64,000 bases of DNA from Myrica gale. Its lineage: Eukaryota > Streptophyta > Magnoliopsida > Fagales > Myricaceae. The notes beneath the pieces are model-generated. The model worked only from the letters and a program-made list of their open reading frames with translations. It searched no databases and was not told where the DNA came from. Positions 24,908 to 35,742 of this stretch are shown piece after piece. Position 1 is the stretch's first letter, and each line of letters opens with the position of its first letter. The stretch is taken from assembly GCA_963930655.1 (NCBI GenBank), contig OZ005599.1:19793224-19857223 (forward strand), given 5' to 3'. The position numbers and the translations under genes are program-made.

Positions 24908-27900
24908 ATGGCTCCCACGCCATCTTCTAAAGCTAACCAAACCCACACGACCCAGATGAAGACTCCGCAATCGAAGCTTCGAATTCATTTTAATGCCACC
25001 AAAACAAATCCATCTCCGAACCCGAACACGGTGCCAAAAGAAACCCCACAAGACCACCCCGTCGAAGTAATCGCCCGGATTCGAGATTACCCTGAACGAA
25101 AAGAAAAACCTGTATCGGTTTTGCAAATCAATTCCAGCAGCCATTCTATCCGGGTTCGAGCCGATTTTGGCTATCGGGACTTCAGCCTCGATGGGGTTTC
25201 GTTGTCAGAAGAAGAGGACGTAGATGTCTTTTACAAAACATTCGTGGAGTCCAGGATTCGAAGTGTGAAGTTAGGAAACAAGTGTACAATAATGATGTAC
25301 GGGCCGACCGGTTCGGGAAAGAGTCACACGATGTTCGGGTGCTTGAAGCAGCCGGGTATTGTGTATCGGTCTTTAAGGGATATTCTTGGGGACGGGGAAG
25401 AAGAAAGTGATTCCAATGGCGCGCCTGGAACGTTTGTGCATGTTACGGTCTTGGAGATTTATAACGAAGAGATCTATGACCTTTTGTCGAGCAATGGTGG
25501 GGGAGGGTTAGGCCTTGGATGGCCTAAGGGCAGCGCATCCAAGGTAATAATATTCTGGTCACTATTTTCTCTTGGCTTCCTAAATTTCTAATTTCTTTAG
25601 ATAATTTGATTATTGGTTATTCGGAAGTAAGATTTTCTAAAGTTTATAGCTGTAGTTGCTTCCTAATTCTTGATAGCATCAGTTCCTGCATTCGCTCTTG
25701 GATTTGTTTTGTTGGGTTCACTTTAGGTAGATATTGAAATAGAGTGAGTGTGTCACTTCTTTCAACGAAAAATGATGGCGTTATGGTTGCTCTTCTCAAA
25801 GAAAAAGAAATATATGTAAATAGCTAATCGACTACCATTCTTCGAGGCTGGCTTCGTTGATAACTTTTGTAATTTGATCAACCCAACCTGCTTATTCTCA
25901 TTGTTCTGTAATCTTCATTGATGCTTATGTCTTACTAAGAGGCAAAATATGTTGAGCAATGTGGATTCTTGTGGAGTAATATGTTCTTTATTTTATAGGT
26001 GAAACTTGAAGTAATGGGAAAGAAGGCAAAGAATGCAACATATATTTCTGGAAACGAAGCTGGAAAGATTTCAAAAGAGATACAAAAAGTGGAGAAGCGA
26101 AGGATAGTGAAAAGCACTCTTTGTAATGACAGAAGTTCTCGAAGCCACTGCATGGTATATTACAATTGGATTTTACTCTTATTTCTGCTGGAATCTCGTA
26201 GGTGCTAGGAATTCACATGCTTTGCAAATTGGTACAGATAATCCTTGACGTCCCAACAGTGGGAGGACGCCTGATGCTTGTGGACATGGCGGGATCTGAA
26301 AATATCGAGCAAGCTGGTCAAATTGGATTTGAGGCCAAAATGCAGGTGACATTCATGAAGACTACTTTGGTCCTCCTAATTTCATTATTACTTTGGCCCT
26401 CCTAATTCTGTCCTTCAATTGAAAATCTCAGACAGCAAAGATCAACCAAGGAAACACAGCATTGAAAAGAGTGGTTGAATCCATTGCAAATGGTGATTCT
26501 CATGTGCCATTTAGAGATAGCAAATTGACCATGCTTCTGCAGGTAACTACTCTTCATATGTGTCAGTAATGGTTGACTAGCTGGCATATATGAGGTCCAA
26601 CTAATGAGGTACTGTATTCTATCTGTTTAGGATTCTTTCGAGGATGACAAGTCAAAAATTTTAATGATACTGTGTGCAAGCCCGGATCCAAAAGAGATAC
26701 ACAAGACAATCTCCACGCTTGAATATGGAGCGAAAGCAAAATGTATTGTTCGTGGCCCTCTTACGCCAATTAGGGATAAAATCGGCATCGAAGATTCTTC
26801 TTCTGCTGTCATTTTAGGATCAAGGATTGCTGCCATGGATGAATTTATTTATAAGCTACAAAGGGAGAACAAACTTAAAGAGAAAGAGCGAAATGAAGCA
26901 CACAAAGAGCTCTTGAAGAAGGAAGAAGAAGTTGCTGCGCTGAGAGCTAGACTTGAGCTCATGGAAGGGAAGGGATCTGGGGCAAGTGAGGAGGAAATCA
27001 ACTTGAAGGTGAATGAGCGAACTCAGATTCTCAAAAGTGAGCTAGAAAAGAAATTGGAGGAGTGCCAGAGAATGACGAACGAATTTGTTGAATTAGAGAG
27101 GAGAAGAATGGAAGAACGGATATTGCAGCAACAACAGGAAGTTGAAATGCTGAGACAGCGGTTGGAGGAGATTGAATCTCAGCTATGCCGTTCAAGGGAT
27201 GCAAATGGTGATGTAAGTGCATCAAAGGACATGGCTGGAAGTGGATTTGCCAAAAGGCTATTGGAGATATATAGCAATGAGGATCCAGGAATGGTAAAAT
27301 CAATGGACTTGGACTTGGATGACCAAGAACCAGTTGTTCGTGAGGTGAAACATGCCGGTGGGATTGATAGGAAACCAGCAGGAATTCAAGGCATTTTGGA
27401 TGATAATATTTTCGCACCAACCTTTGGTGACAAGGTAGGTCTGAGCACTGTATATGAGGAAGAAGAAGTAGAAGAAGAGGATGAAGAACAGGGAGAGACA
27501 GTCTTAGATGAAGTGGAGAAAGAAATCATAGAGGAGAAGAGGGTCTGTATGGTTGATCAATGTGGCACTGCAATTGGAGTTGAGCACACACCAAATCTTC
27601 CTAACAGAAGTCCAAGGATAAAAGACTATCTGGACGAAAGTTTAGAGGATATGCTTGTGGGCTCAGAATTCACAAGTGAAGATAATTCTAAGGATGCTGT
27701 CTCTTCTAGACGATTGAGACTACAAAATATATTCACGCTTTGTGGGAATCACAGAGAGCTGTCCCAACACATCCCTATACTTGCCAAAAAACGGTCTGGA
27801 ACTGTTGATCCTCAAATATCTTCACAAACGAAAGTGGGGGAGGATTCTCTGGTGAAAAATTTCACCGAAGAAAATTCCGAGGTCCAGAAAAGCATGCCCA

Positions 27901-28927
27901 TTCCACAGTTTGGAGCAACAAGTCCAGCACCAGCACTGACTGTGAAGCCACTTGCATCAGTTAAACAAGTGAATGAGCAGAAACTGACGGAATCACAATT
28001 GAACACGAAGCTAGTACACAAGGAGTTGGCTTTTCCTTCAAAGGAGAACTACAACCCTTCAAATGATTACATGGATGCACAAATTGATGTATATGTGAAA
28101 TGGGAGGCGTCCAAGGAAAATCCTGGGAAGTTCATTACGACACTCAAGGTGGGAATGGATGCAAGCCTTGCTGACTTGAGGAAATTGATTGAAATCTACC
28201 TTGGTGTAGACCATCAAGCATTCACTTTTCTTGTGCTTGCGGTATGTTAAACTTTGCTTAGCTTATTCTTTAGCATGCTAATGTCCTTTTATAATAATTC
28301 CTCTTCAAATCTTTAACATTCATATGAAATTTTGCTTAGCTTATTCTTTAGCATGCTAGTGTCCTTTTATAACAATTCCTCTTCAAATCTTTAACATTTG
28401 ATTGCTCAAAACAAAAACGGTAGTTTTCGGCTTGTAGTTGATCTGCGTTTTTCTTTCTCTACGATATCCCAAAAATCAATCACTGCATAAGAATTTCTAG
28501 AATTCTCTTACTTTATGGTCACTAAAGAGTAACAAACGTAGCACGAACTGGCCACCAATATTGTTTAACATTACTCTCTATGGGTTTTGTTCTTACACAA
28601 GTTCTTAAGTCATATTATTATCGTGTATTTTTTTGTATACAGGACCCCACTGGAGCTCCCGTACCGAGGGAAAAGGAAGGAATGACACTGGCCAGTAAAC
28701 TTCCTCTTTGCAACAACACTAACGGCCACTTAGCTTGCTTGAGACCAGCAAAGGGAATGCAATGCCCTAGTCATCTCCCACCAAGTCCGCTCCCATTGAG
28801 GCCACTAGAAAACAAACTGCCACTCACCCCAAATTCCTGCTTCTCGAAGCCAGGTGATGGTTTATCACCAAACTTCAGTTCTACCCCCTTTATTACTGTT
28901 CGAAGGCATCAATTCGATCAACTTTAG
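24908..28927 (+). CDS. KIN10C: Kinesin-like protein KIN-10C
   Basis: Six exons: 24908-25543, 25999-26154, 26238-26345, 26432-26542, 26631-28241 and 28643-28927. All are in phase and give 968 residues. It is a microtubule motor ATPase. The N-terminal motor domain shows the P-loop GPTGSGKSHT (132-141), switch I NDRSSRSH (255-262), switch II LVDMAGSE (278-285) and VPFRDSKLT. A coiled coil rich in Glu, Lys and Arg follows at about 400-530. An acidic linker (EEEEVEEEDEEQ) precedes a C-terminal segment VYVKWEAS to TFLVLADPTGAPV that may fold as a ubiquitin-like domain; this is inference. The start and motor match Arabidopsis KIN-10C (At5g23910, from memory). All nucleotide-binding residues I could check are present, so the motor is probably active. 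Confidence 0.92.
28253..28398. repeat. Tandem duplication in kinesin intron 5
   Basis: Two near-identical copies of about 68 bp. Each runs from TTTGCTTAGCTTATTC to AATCTTTAACATT and they start near 28253 and 28331, differing at a few bases. It begins within about 12 bp of the intron donor. The high identity suggests a recent event. Confidence 0.9.
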
Positions 28928-29884
28928 ACGTGTATGTAGTGTTGCATACTTTTGTATCGAGGAAATATGGTGTAGCATATTCATATGTTTCTTCTTGTTG
29001 TTGATCAGTGTGCTTATATGGTGTAGCATATTCATTTGTCAAATGTTCTTCTCCTTGTCTTAGTTGCTGCCTCCCTTCTGCACTGCCTATGAACTCTTGC
29101 TTTCACATCCTAGGTCTTGGAAATCGTATGCACTTGCATATTTTTAGCATGTGCACCTCGTAAAGTATGTGCATATTTTTATGTCGTGCTAGATGTTGCG
29201 AGTATTAGAGAAGAAATTGCCTCTCTTGGCTTTGAACTAGAAATTAACTGTACCAATTTGATAGAAACCCTAATCTTGTAACAACTGCTGCTGTTACGTG
29301 CTTTTACCGGCAGTGTAACTACGGGGTATAGTCTGAGCTCATTCTTTGCCAAATGCCAACTTAAAAGCTGATTGTGGACAACCTGTTTGAATTCAAGTGT
29401 GGCTGAATATATGCCGCCAGGACATTAACATGCTCTTTACGGTAAATATTATTAATATTCGACAATTATTTTAATTTTGCACATAATTTAACATCAAATG
29501 TCTTAATAGCCCAAGTCCACTAAGTAATACTAAACATATCCCAGTTGCCACATTAATATTCGACAAAAGAGAAAATTATGCTCTTTTACGTTAAATATTA
29601 CGAAGCTTAAAGCTGGTCCAAAGAGGCTTCTTTAGAAAATTGAAAGTGTGAAAACTAATACCACACACATATATATAATATAGCAGGAAACTTGTTGGAT
29701 GTTGTAAAATACAAATTGACAAATAACAGACCCAAAGAGGCTCCCACAATGGCTTGTTCAAACCGATTAACGTGTGGACTTATTAAAGGTCTTGTCTTTG
29801 ATTGGAGGCGGATCTCCATATTAAATTTGACGGACAGTCTCCGGACTAGCTAGGGACAAAATTGATTAGAGGAACGTCTTGCGG
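28928..29884. other. 3' flank of the kinesin gene, no further gene
   Basis: Contains the likely 3'UTR of the kinesin transcript, with a small duplication of ATGGTGTAGCATATTCAT near 28967 and 29018. The rest is AT-rich without recognisable content. Confidence 0.45.
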
Positions 29885-29886
29885 GT

Positions 29887-30510
29887 GTATGACTTTATGT
29901 TAAGTTGCCGGTCCTCTAGGCTACGGGTGGTGGAAACGACTGACTTAGCGAAAGAAGCAGTACCATGTGTGGAAAAATTGAGGACACAATTCCGTATATA
30001 CTACTTTACGTTAAGTTGCCGGTCCTCTAGGCGAACTTTTTGCCGTTCTAGCTGTCTCATTTCGAGACCACGATAGCTTCCTCCGTAGTGCCTACACGGA
30101 GCGCTTATCGTGTCTGGACCCTCTCGTTGGAGAGTTGCTGCCTTGGTGAAGGCGACGGAGTTAGCTATTTCGCGGAGCTGGTTGCAAACATCTTTTGAAT
30201 CAGATTGTATGACGCTTTGCGAAGATGTGTTGAAGGCTTCTTCCCAGGTCAGCTGGGCGATTGAGGGTAAAGTTGATGGCCTTCGTGCCTTTTTTATCGA
30301 ACAACCCGATTGCTCTCTGGATTGGATCTCGCGGGATCAGAATCTGTTTGCTCATTCTCTGGCTAAATGGACCGCTGATTCTCTTTCTTTTGGTTTTTGG
30401 AACTCTGTTGATATGCCGCCGCAGGTTTTGCGTTGTAACGTGGGTTGTTGATTGCTTTCCTTTTGGCTTTATTCAGAAAAAAAAAAAAAAAGACTTGACT
30501 TAGCAAAAGA
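29887..30510 (+). mobile_element. LINE 3' tail with RNase H remnant
   Basis: A protein block of about 113 residues (30110-30451) resembles the RNase H-like C-terminus of plant LINEs (DWISRDQNLFAHSLAKWTA). It is followed by an A-run at 30479-30492. TGACTTAGC(G/A)AAAGAA occurs before it (about 29940) and after the A-run (about 30497), consistent with a target-site duplication. A third copy near 30529 includes the downstream CAGTACC. A separate duplication of GTTAAGTTGCCGGTCCTCTAG lies at about 29899 and 30009, so the 5' part is rearranged. The insertion is severely truncated. Confidence 0.6.
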
Positions 30511-30604
30511 ACCTTAGAGAAAAAAAAAGACTTAGCAAAAGAACAGTACCAGTCTTGTTTGACATGATCACGTACATCACGTAAAATATCCTCATTCATA
30601 AGTC

Positions 30605-30613
30605 TATAAAAAG
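30605..30613 (+). promoter_or_regulatory. TATA-like box of the MMP pseudogene
   Basis: TATAAAAAG lies about 65 bp upstream of the ATG at 30670, a plausible spacing for a plant core promoter with a short leader. Prediction only. Confidence 0.4.
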
Positions 30614-30669
30614 CACCCAAACTATGAGCACTTTGCAACATTCAAAGCAGCTTGATTAGTTCCCAATAC

Positions 30670-31592
30670 ATGGCGATGATGAATTCAAAAGCCATTTCCC
30701 TCTTTTCCTCTACTCTCCTCCTCCTCGTTCTCCTTCCTCTCCTTTCTTGTGCAACTTCAACAGAGTCGCATGACCAAAAGAAATCAGCCTGAGTTTCTCA
30801 AGCATCTCCAAGGATGTCACCATGGTGAGAAGGTCAAAGGCATCCATGACCTCAAAAAATACCTTGAACATTTTGGTTATATGAGCTATAGTCATTCCAA
30901 AAACCACACTCATGCCAATGATGATGATTTTGACGAACTCTTGGAATCTGCCGTCAAAATTTACAAGCGCAATTACCATCTTAATGTCACCGGAACTTTA
31001 GATGCCCAAACGATATCAACGATGATGATGCCTCGTTGTGGCGTGGCTGATATCATCAACGGTACAAACTGGATGCATTCTGGCAAGAAGAGACAGACCA
31101 CTGCCATGGCTTATTTCACACCGTCTCACACTATACTTTTTTCCAAGGAATGCCAAAGTGGTCGGCTTCACAATACCACCTCACCTATGGATTTATGCAA
31201 GGAACCCCAACTGAAGCCATAGATCTTGTTGCACGAGCTTTCAGAAGATGGGCAGCTAACACACACTTCACGTTTTCACGGGCTCAGACACTTGCGAAAG
31301 CAAATATAAAAATTGGTTTTCACAGACGGGATCACGGAGACGGGTACCCTTTCAATGGAGCTAGTGGAACCCTCGCTCATGCTTTTGCGTCAACTGATGG
31401 TCGATTCCATTACGATGCAGATGAACCATGGAGACGGTTGCCTTGCACGAGATTGGGCACCTTCTTGGACTCGAGCATAGCTCAGTTGAGGGAGCTATCA
31501 CGTTCTCTAGCATCTCTCAAGGAGTGACGAAGGGTTTGCATGCAGATGATATACAGGAATTAAAGCCTTGTATAACACTTGAGGATTTTTGA
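30670..31592 (+). pseudogene. Matrix metalloproteinase (matrixin) pseudogene
   Basis: Relict of an intronless secreted zinc endopeptidase of the plant MMP family. The ATG at 30670 opens a hydrophobic signal peptide (SLFSSTLLLLVLLPLLSCA) that hits TGA near 30790. The propeptide continues in another frame with LKHLQGCHHGEKVKGIHDLK and the cysteine switch PRCGVAD. A second shift near 31135 leads to the catalytic domain (KWSASQYHLTYGFM, THFTFSRAQ, GTLAHAFASTDGRFHYDADE). A third break with a deletion of about 12-13 codons after DADE leads to the zinc site HEIGHLLGLEHS in a further frame, ending at TGA 31590. All key motifs survive but in different frames, so the gene was lost fairly recently. It cannot encode a full enzyme. 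Confidence 0.9.
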
Positions 31593-32122
31593 AGGATCGC
31601 GGATTAAGAATTCTCTCAATTACTTATGAGAATTCGTTGTCATAGAATAAAGTGTTTTCTAATTTACAAAATAAACTACAACTATGCCCTAGGATATATA
31701 GGGCTATAGGTTGAATTGGCAAGAAATGAGATTAATTTGCTGCAAGTTTGTGTTTTAGAAATTACTACTAACAATATTGGAGATCAGGGCACATAATTGT
31801 TTGATGAGATCGAAGGGTGTCATGATCAACATCCAGTATCTTATAGATCAGTCGAGTTTATAAATATAAATAGCTAAAGTTGACATATTGTTTTGGTTCA
31901 TGATATAGATAAGATAAGAGAAATCGGGGAAAATAATCAATAGAAATCGTATCCTTCGAATATACGACAGTTCGCCGTACGAACAAGAGCCATTTATTTT
32001 TAGGAGGTGAAGAAAATGTAGGTAGACTATTTCTTTAAGCATAGTATTAATAAAAGAATTACCATAACAAATAAAGAATTGAGCCAAATTCTCGGAAAAA
32101 GGTGCCCTGTCTTTGAGCCTGC
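31593..32122. other. Spacer between MMP remnants
   Basis: No conserved coding sequence was found. It may hold the 3' flank of the MMP pseudogene. Confidence 0.4.
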
Positions 32123-32212
32123 GAAACGTGTAACTTGTGTCTTCTTACCCGAACGCGTCCTATTTGTACCATTGCTGATATGTGCCACACCAGACCGAGG
32201 CATCATCCTTGG
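32123..32212 (-). pseudogene. Second MMP fragment, inverted
   Basis: The minus strand reads PRMMPRSGVAHISNGTNRTR followed by SGKKTQVT. This aligns with the cysteine-switch region of the neighbouring MMP pseudogene (MMPRCGVADIINGTNWMHSG) on the opposite strand. The switch cysteine is replaced by serine. Only about 30 residues are recognisable. It indicates a second, inverted copy that has been almost entirely lost. Confidence 0.75.
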
Positions 32213-32839
32213 TGTGTATATATACAGCAATTGGCAAGCCATAGTCCCCCTAGCTTTAGCGATATTGAGAACTGTTGTTATTCGAAACACAGTTCATAAC
32301 TTCTGGAATTAGAAGAAATGTGCGTAAATTACGAATTTTACAATTGGCCAAAAGAGGCTTATATATATAAATCAGGAAACCTGTACTTGGATGTTGTAAA
32401 AAATTGGCTAAAATATAAGGTGTGTCCCGTGGTTTAATTTTTTCCTGAAAATGCCCATAGGGTTTGTTTTGTTTTCTCTCCGTCTCTGTGATTTTATGCG
32501 ATTCTCATTCATGTCCCTACCTCCAACTTCCATCGAAAACCTAACGGAAATTGCTGACCTATTAAACCAGTCCACGTCACAACCTATTAAAAGAAGACAC
32601 CTGTCAATCTCACTGACTGGTTCTCACACTGTACATTCCACGCCAGCGTTAAAGATTGAATGTTCAATTTACCCCTGCCACGTCATTTAAACAAATTCAC
32701 CTCTTGTGTAAAGACCCTCGTCTTCTTCGCGTCGCAATTTGTCACCAAATCCCTCTAAGAACCCAATAACCCTTGAAATTTAAGAAATATTTTGGCATTT
32801 GAATCTAGCAAATATAACATAAGGCATCTTAAACAAATG
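32213..32839. other. Spacer, no gene seen
   Basis: Sequence between the inverted MMP fragment and the helicase fragment. The short ORF at 32451-32690 lacks recognisable motifs. Confidence 0.4.
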
Positions 32840-33127
32840 AAAACTCCCTGAAGTAATCACCAGAAATTAAAGGCCTTTACACTCCAAAATTGTCAGAACA
32901 AGAGATTGCTTCCCAACAAGATATGTAATTTCCTTCGGAACAAAATCATCCCGTACCAATATTACCTGCTCTGCACCAAAGCCAACAATACTCGCTCCAG
33001 TATCTCCAGTATTTCCAGGATCTAAAACATCGATAGATTGAGGAAAAAAATGATAAATAAGTTCAATAATGCTTCAGGCAAATTTAAGAACCCCGTCATG
33101 AGTACGAAAGTTCTGTCTCAAATGGAA
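32840..33127 (-). pseudogene. UvrD/TRANK1-like helicase fragment
   Basis: The minus strand encodes HLRQNFRTHDGVLKFA, a stop, SIIELIYHFFPQSIDVLDP, then IVGFGAEQVILVRDDFVP and VLTILECKGL followed by TAA. This order matches the superfamily 1 helicase region of the very large plant proteins related to TPR and ankyrin repeat-containing protein 1. The QNFRTH and TILECKGLEFQ motifs belong to the helicase core. About 35-40 residues between VLDP and the next block are missing, and two in-frame stops break it. It represents under a tenth of the parent protein. Confidence 0.8.
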
Positions 33128-33360
33128 AAACATTATTCCTTTCCTTCCTCTTTTATCATGTCCACTGCATTTTGATTCCAGTAAATATTTGTTGTAGAAT
33201 AAAGATCGTATATTGGAATCTAAAATCAATTACCCTTGCAATTGTTTGTGTTGTATCACCATAGAAAACAAAACCTTCTTCTACATTTTTGCAGATATAT
33301 TTGAATAACTGCCCACACAGAATCTGAATCAGCCGTTGATTAATCTCACTCTGTCTCTCT

Positions 33361-33520
33361 CTAAGCCTCCCTCTGAAAAATCTCTCACTCTATCTCTTAC
33401 CCTCTCGTTCTCTCCCCTCCCAAATTCTCCCTTTCCCGTCCGTCTCTCTCTCTAAGTCTCCATCTGAAAAATCTCTCATTCTATCTCTTACCCTCTCGCT
33501 CTCTCCCCTCCCAAATTATC
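33361..33520. repeat. CT-rich tandem duplication, 91-bp unit
   Basis: CTAAG(C/T)CTCC(C/A)TCTGAAAAA starts at 33361 and again at 33452. Both copies continue through CTATCTCTTACCCTCTCG and CTCTCCCCTCCCAAATT. The flanks are TCTCTC-rich. No gene is evident. Confidence 0.85.
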
Positions 33521-33822
33521 TTTTTCAATAATTTGTTGCAGTTTAAATTGCTCAAAGTATCCCATGATGGATCTTTGGTCGCTGGTGGATTTTTAGACTC
33601 ATCGTTGAAGGTTGTATCCGATTTGATATCATAAACAATGTGTTTCTTCTTGTTTTAGTTTTGCTAATTTTGCAAGTATGCCTTAACAGATATGGGACAT
33701 GGAAAAGCTTGGGCAAGAAGGATGTAAGTCTAGAACAATTAGATCTATTTTCCTTGGAAGGAGATTGATTTTTTTTTTCTTGGCTGAGGCTGCAAGTTGC
33801 AACAGCATATGAATCTATGGAT

Positions 33823-34797
33823 TTAGTGATAAATTTGCTCTGCCCCACAAGTAACCTGCAATGTTTTTCCAGTATATCAATGGAGTAGATTTGAAAAGAT
33901 AACCACAACAATCATCTTCTAACAAATTATACTCAGTTCATGAAAATTCCATGTATATCAAATCTCTTGGAATATCATTAGAAGAATCTGCTATTAACAA
34001 GGATTTCAAATTTGAAAACATGCACCCCATGAGCCATCCACAGGCATGCATTGATGGGGAAAGATTGCACTTCAGTCTTGGCTCATCCGAGTTGTTATAT
34101 CATAATGTTAGGCTCAGTCATTTGCAATCCCTTATCTATGATATCTAAAGTTATGCATTAACTAAGGAGAAGATATATGAAAGCAGCAACAAGACTTGAA
34201 ACATCTAATTGATAATGTCAATTATGTGAATATTGGGCAAAAGGATAAATTTGTGAGATCTCTACCAAGTGACCTATAGTACTCTTCGTCGCACTAGATC
34301 TAAATACATGTAAAACCAGGATATTAGCACCCGGTTTTCATCAAATTTGTTTGCCTATCAATCATCAAAAACCTCATCCGACATGAATATTTCTAAACAC
34401 AACTAGAAGAGAGAAAGGTCAAATAAAAAGCATAGGAACAAAGGACTTCAAAGATAAATAACCTGCCCATGTTTTAATTGGATGCATGCACCAGCTTGAA
34501 GGATATCCAAGGCTTCAGAATACCTCTGAGCAGATGCATATCTGTGAACAAAGCATGAAATTTTCCTGAGTGTGCATACCTTATATTGAAATCAGGAGCA
34601 GTCCACTTGTGTGCTACAAGAAGTGATTATTGAGAATAGTGACCCTTAAACAACAAATAAATTGAGTACACAAATATTTGTCTGATATGGTTGGCAGGAA
34701 GTGGAATAATGCACCTATCTTGCCAAGTTGATTTGTACATTTGTTGAGCTCCATAATAATTACCCTCTTCCACGACTTTCTCTAATTTATCGATATT
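33823..34797 (-). pseudogene. GET4 gene fragment with introns retained
   Basis: Three exon-like blocks of the Golgi-to-ER traffic protein 4 homologue, part of the GET pathway for tail-anchored proteins. Block A (34797-34715) reads IDKLEKVVEEGNYYGAQQMY and ends at a GT donor. Block B (34541-34463) reads [20 protein letters not shown], starting after CAG and ending CAG|GT. Block C (from 33855) reads VTCGAE, then loses homology and stops. The first exon and most of the C-terminal part are absent nearby. Splice borders at intron positions show the copy came from genomic DNA rather than mRNA. The A-B junction lacks a few expected residues, so it is probably not functional. Confidence 0.82.
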
Positions 34798-34877
34798 CTA
34801 CATATAACAACAAAAGAAAGTAACGTAATCAGAACTCGTTATCTAGAATTCTTTGAACGCGACTTTGAACACTATTG

Positions 34878-35020
34878 AGATCTGTCGAAACACAAGGAAA
34901 TGGGGAGGGGGATTTTGACAAAATAATGGGGGAGGGGAGGAGATCTGTCGAACAAGGAAATGGGGATGGGGGGATTTTGACAAAACAAGGGGGAGGGGAT
35001 TTTGACAAAACAAAACGTTT
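34878..35020. repeat. G-rich short tandem repeat
   Basis: Units built from GATCTGTCGAA, ACAAGGAAATGGGGA, GGGGG and GATTTTGACAAAA occur twice in full (from about 34879 and 34949) and once in part. The many G-runs on the plus strand could form quadruplex structures. Two overlapping minus-strand ORFs here are low-complexity by-products. Confidence 0.75.
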
Positions 35021-35029
35021 TGTTAAAAA

Positions 35030-35172
35030 AAATCCCGGTTTCTCGGAACCCGGGAACCGGGAATACCATCGGGTTTTTCCCAAAATGATAAATCGGCACC
35101 AGTAAAGCTGGGTACCGGCAATCCGGTGCCGGTGCCACAGAATTTTTCCAGTGGCACTAAACAACCCTATTC
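35030..35172. mobile_element. hAT-like element fragment
   Basis: CCGG-rich palindromic text (GGAACCCGGGAACCGGG, CCGGCAATCCGGTGCCGG) ends in GTTTAGTGCC-type sequence on the minus strand next to CAACCCTA (35162-35169). This resembles the hAT-like ends elsewhere in the window. No left end or target-site duplication was found. Confidence 0.35.
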
Positions 35173-35199
35173 TTGCGTGCACACGGTCTTTTAATTAGC

Positions 35200-35742
35200 A
35201 ACTGCTCGCACGGTTAGAAAACACGTTCCAGAGAAAAAGCGTATGAACTGTCAATGTTAGGGTTCGAACAGTTTTTGAAGGTGACAAAAAACTATTTCAT
35301 CATAAATTAAACAACGGTGCAAACGTCTTTATTTTAGTGTCCGGACGGAAATATATTACCGGGAGGATGGTTTTATATCACCGTGCGCACGTATTGTCCA
35401 TGACAAAATGCATTTCGTCACATTGGACCAACCGCTCACACTCCTCATGCAAACGTATAGAGAGAGAGTACGTTCGCACAACTCATATGAACGGATGAAG
35501 TGTACTGGGCATGACGATTTTCAATTTCGTCAATATGGCACAAAACCGTGCGGATGATATTATAAACCGTCCGAACGGTTTTGAGCGACAGAACACGAAA
35601 TTCATCTCTAAAATCTTTGCTGACGGACTTTAGGTGACAAACCGGATGACAACTCGGTTTTGTCACCCAAAACTTTTGCTGGCGAAATTAGCACTTTGGG
35701 TGACAAATTTTTTTGACATCCAATGTCATTTTTCTTGTAGTG
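35200..35742 (-). mobile_element. CACTA-type transposon end
   Basis: The minus strand from 35742 begins CACTACAAGAAAAATGACA, the standard terminal inverted repeat of plant CACTA (En/Spm) transposons. The adjoining 500 bp carries repeated short words such as AACGGTT, GTGCGCACG and CCGTCCGAACGG that look like subterminal repeats. The opposite end was not found, so this is a truncated or very large element. It sits next to the captured-looking GET4 and helicase pieces. Confidence 0.65.
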
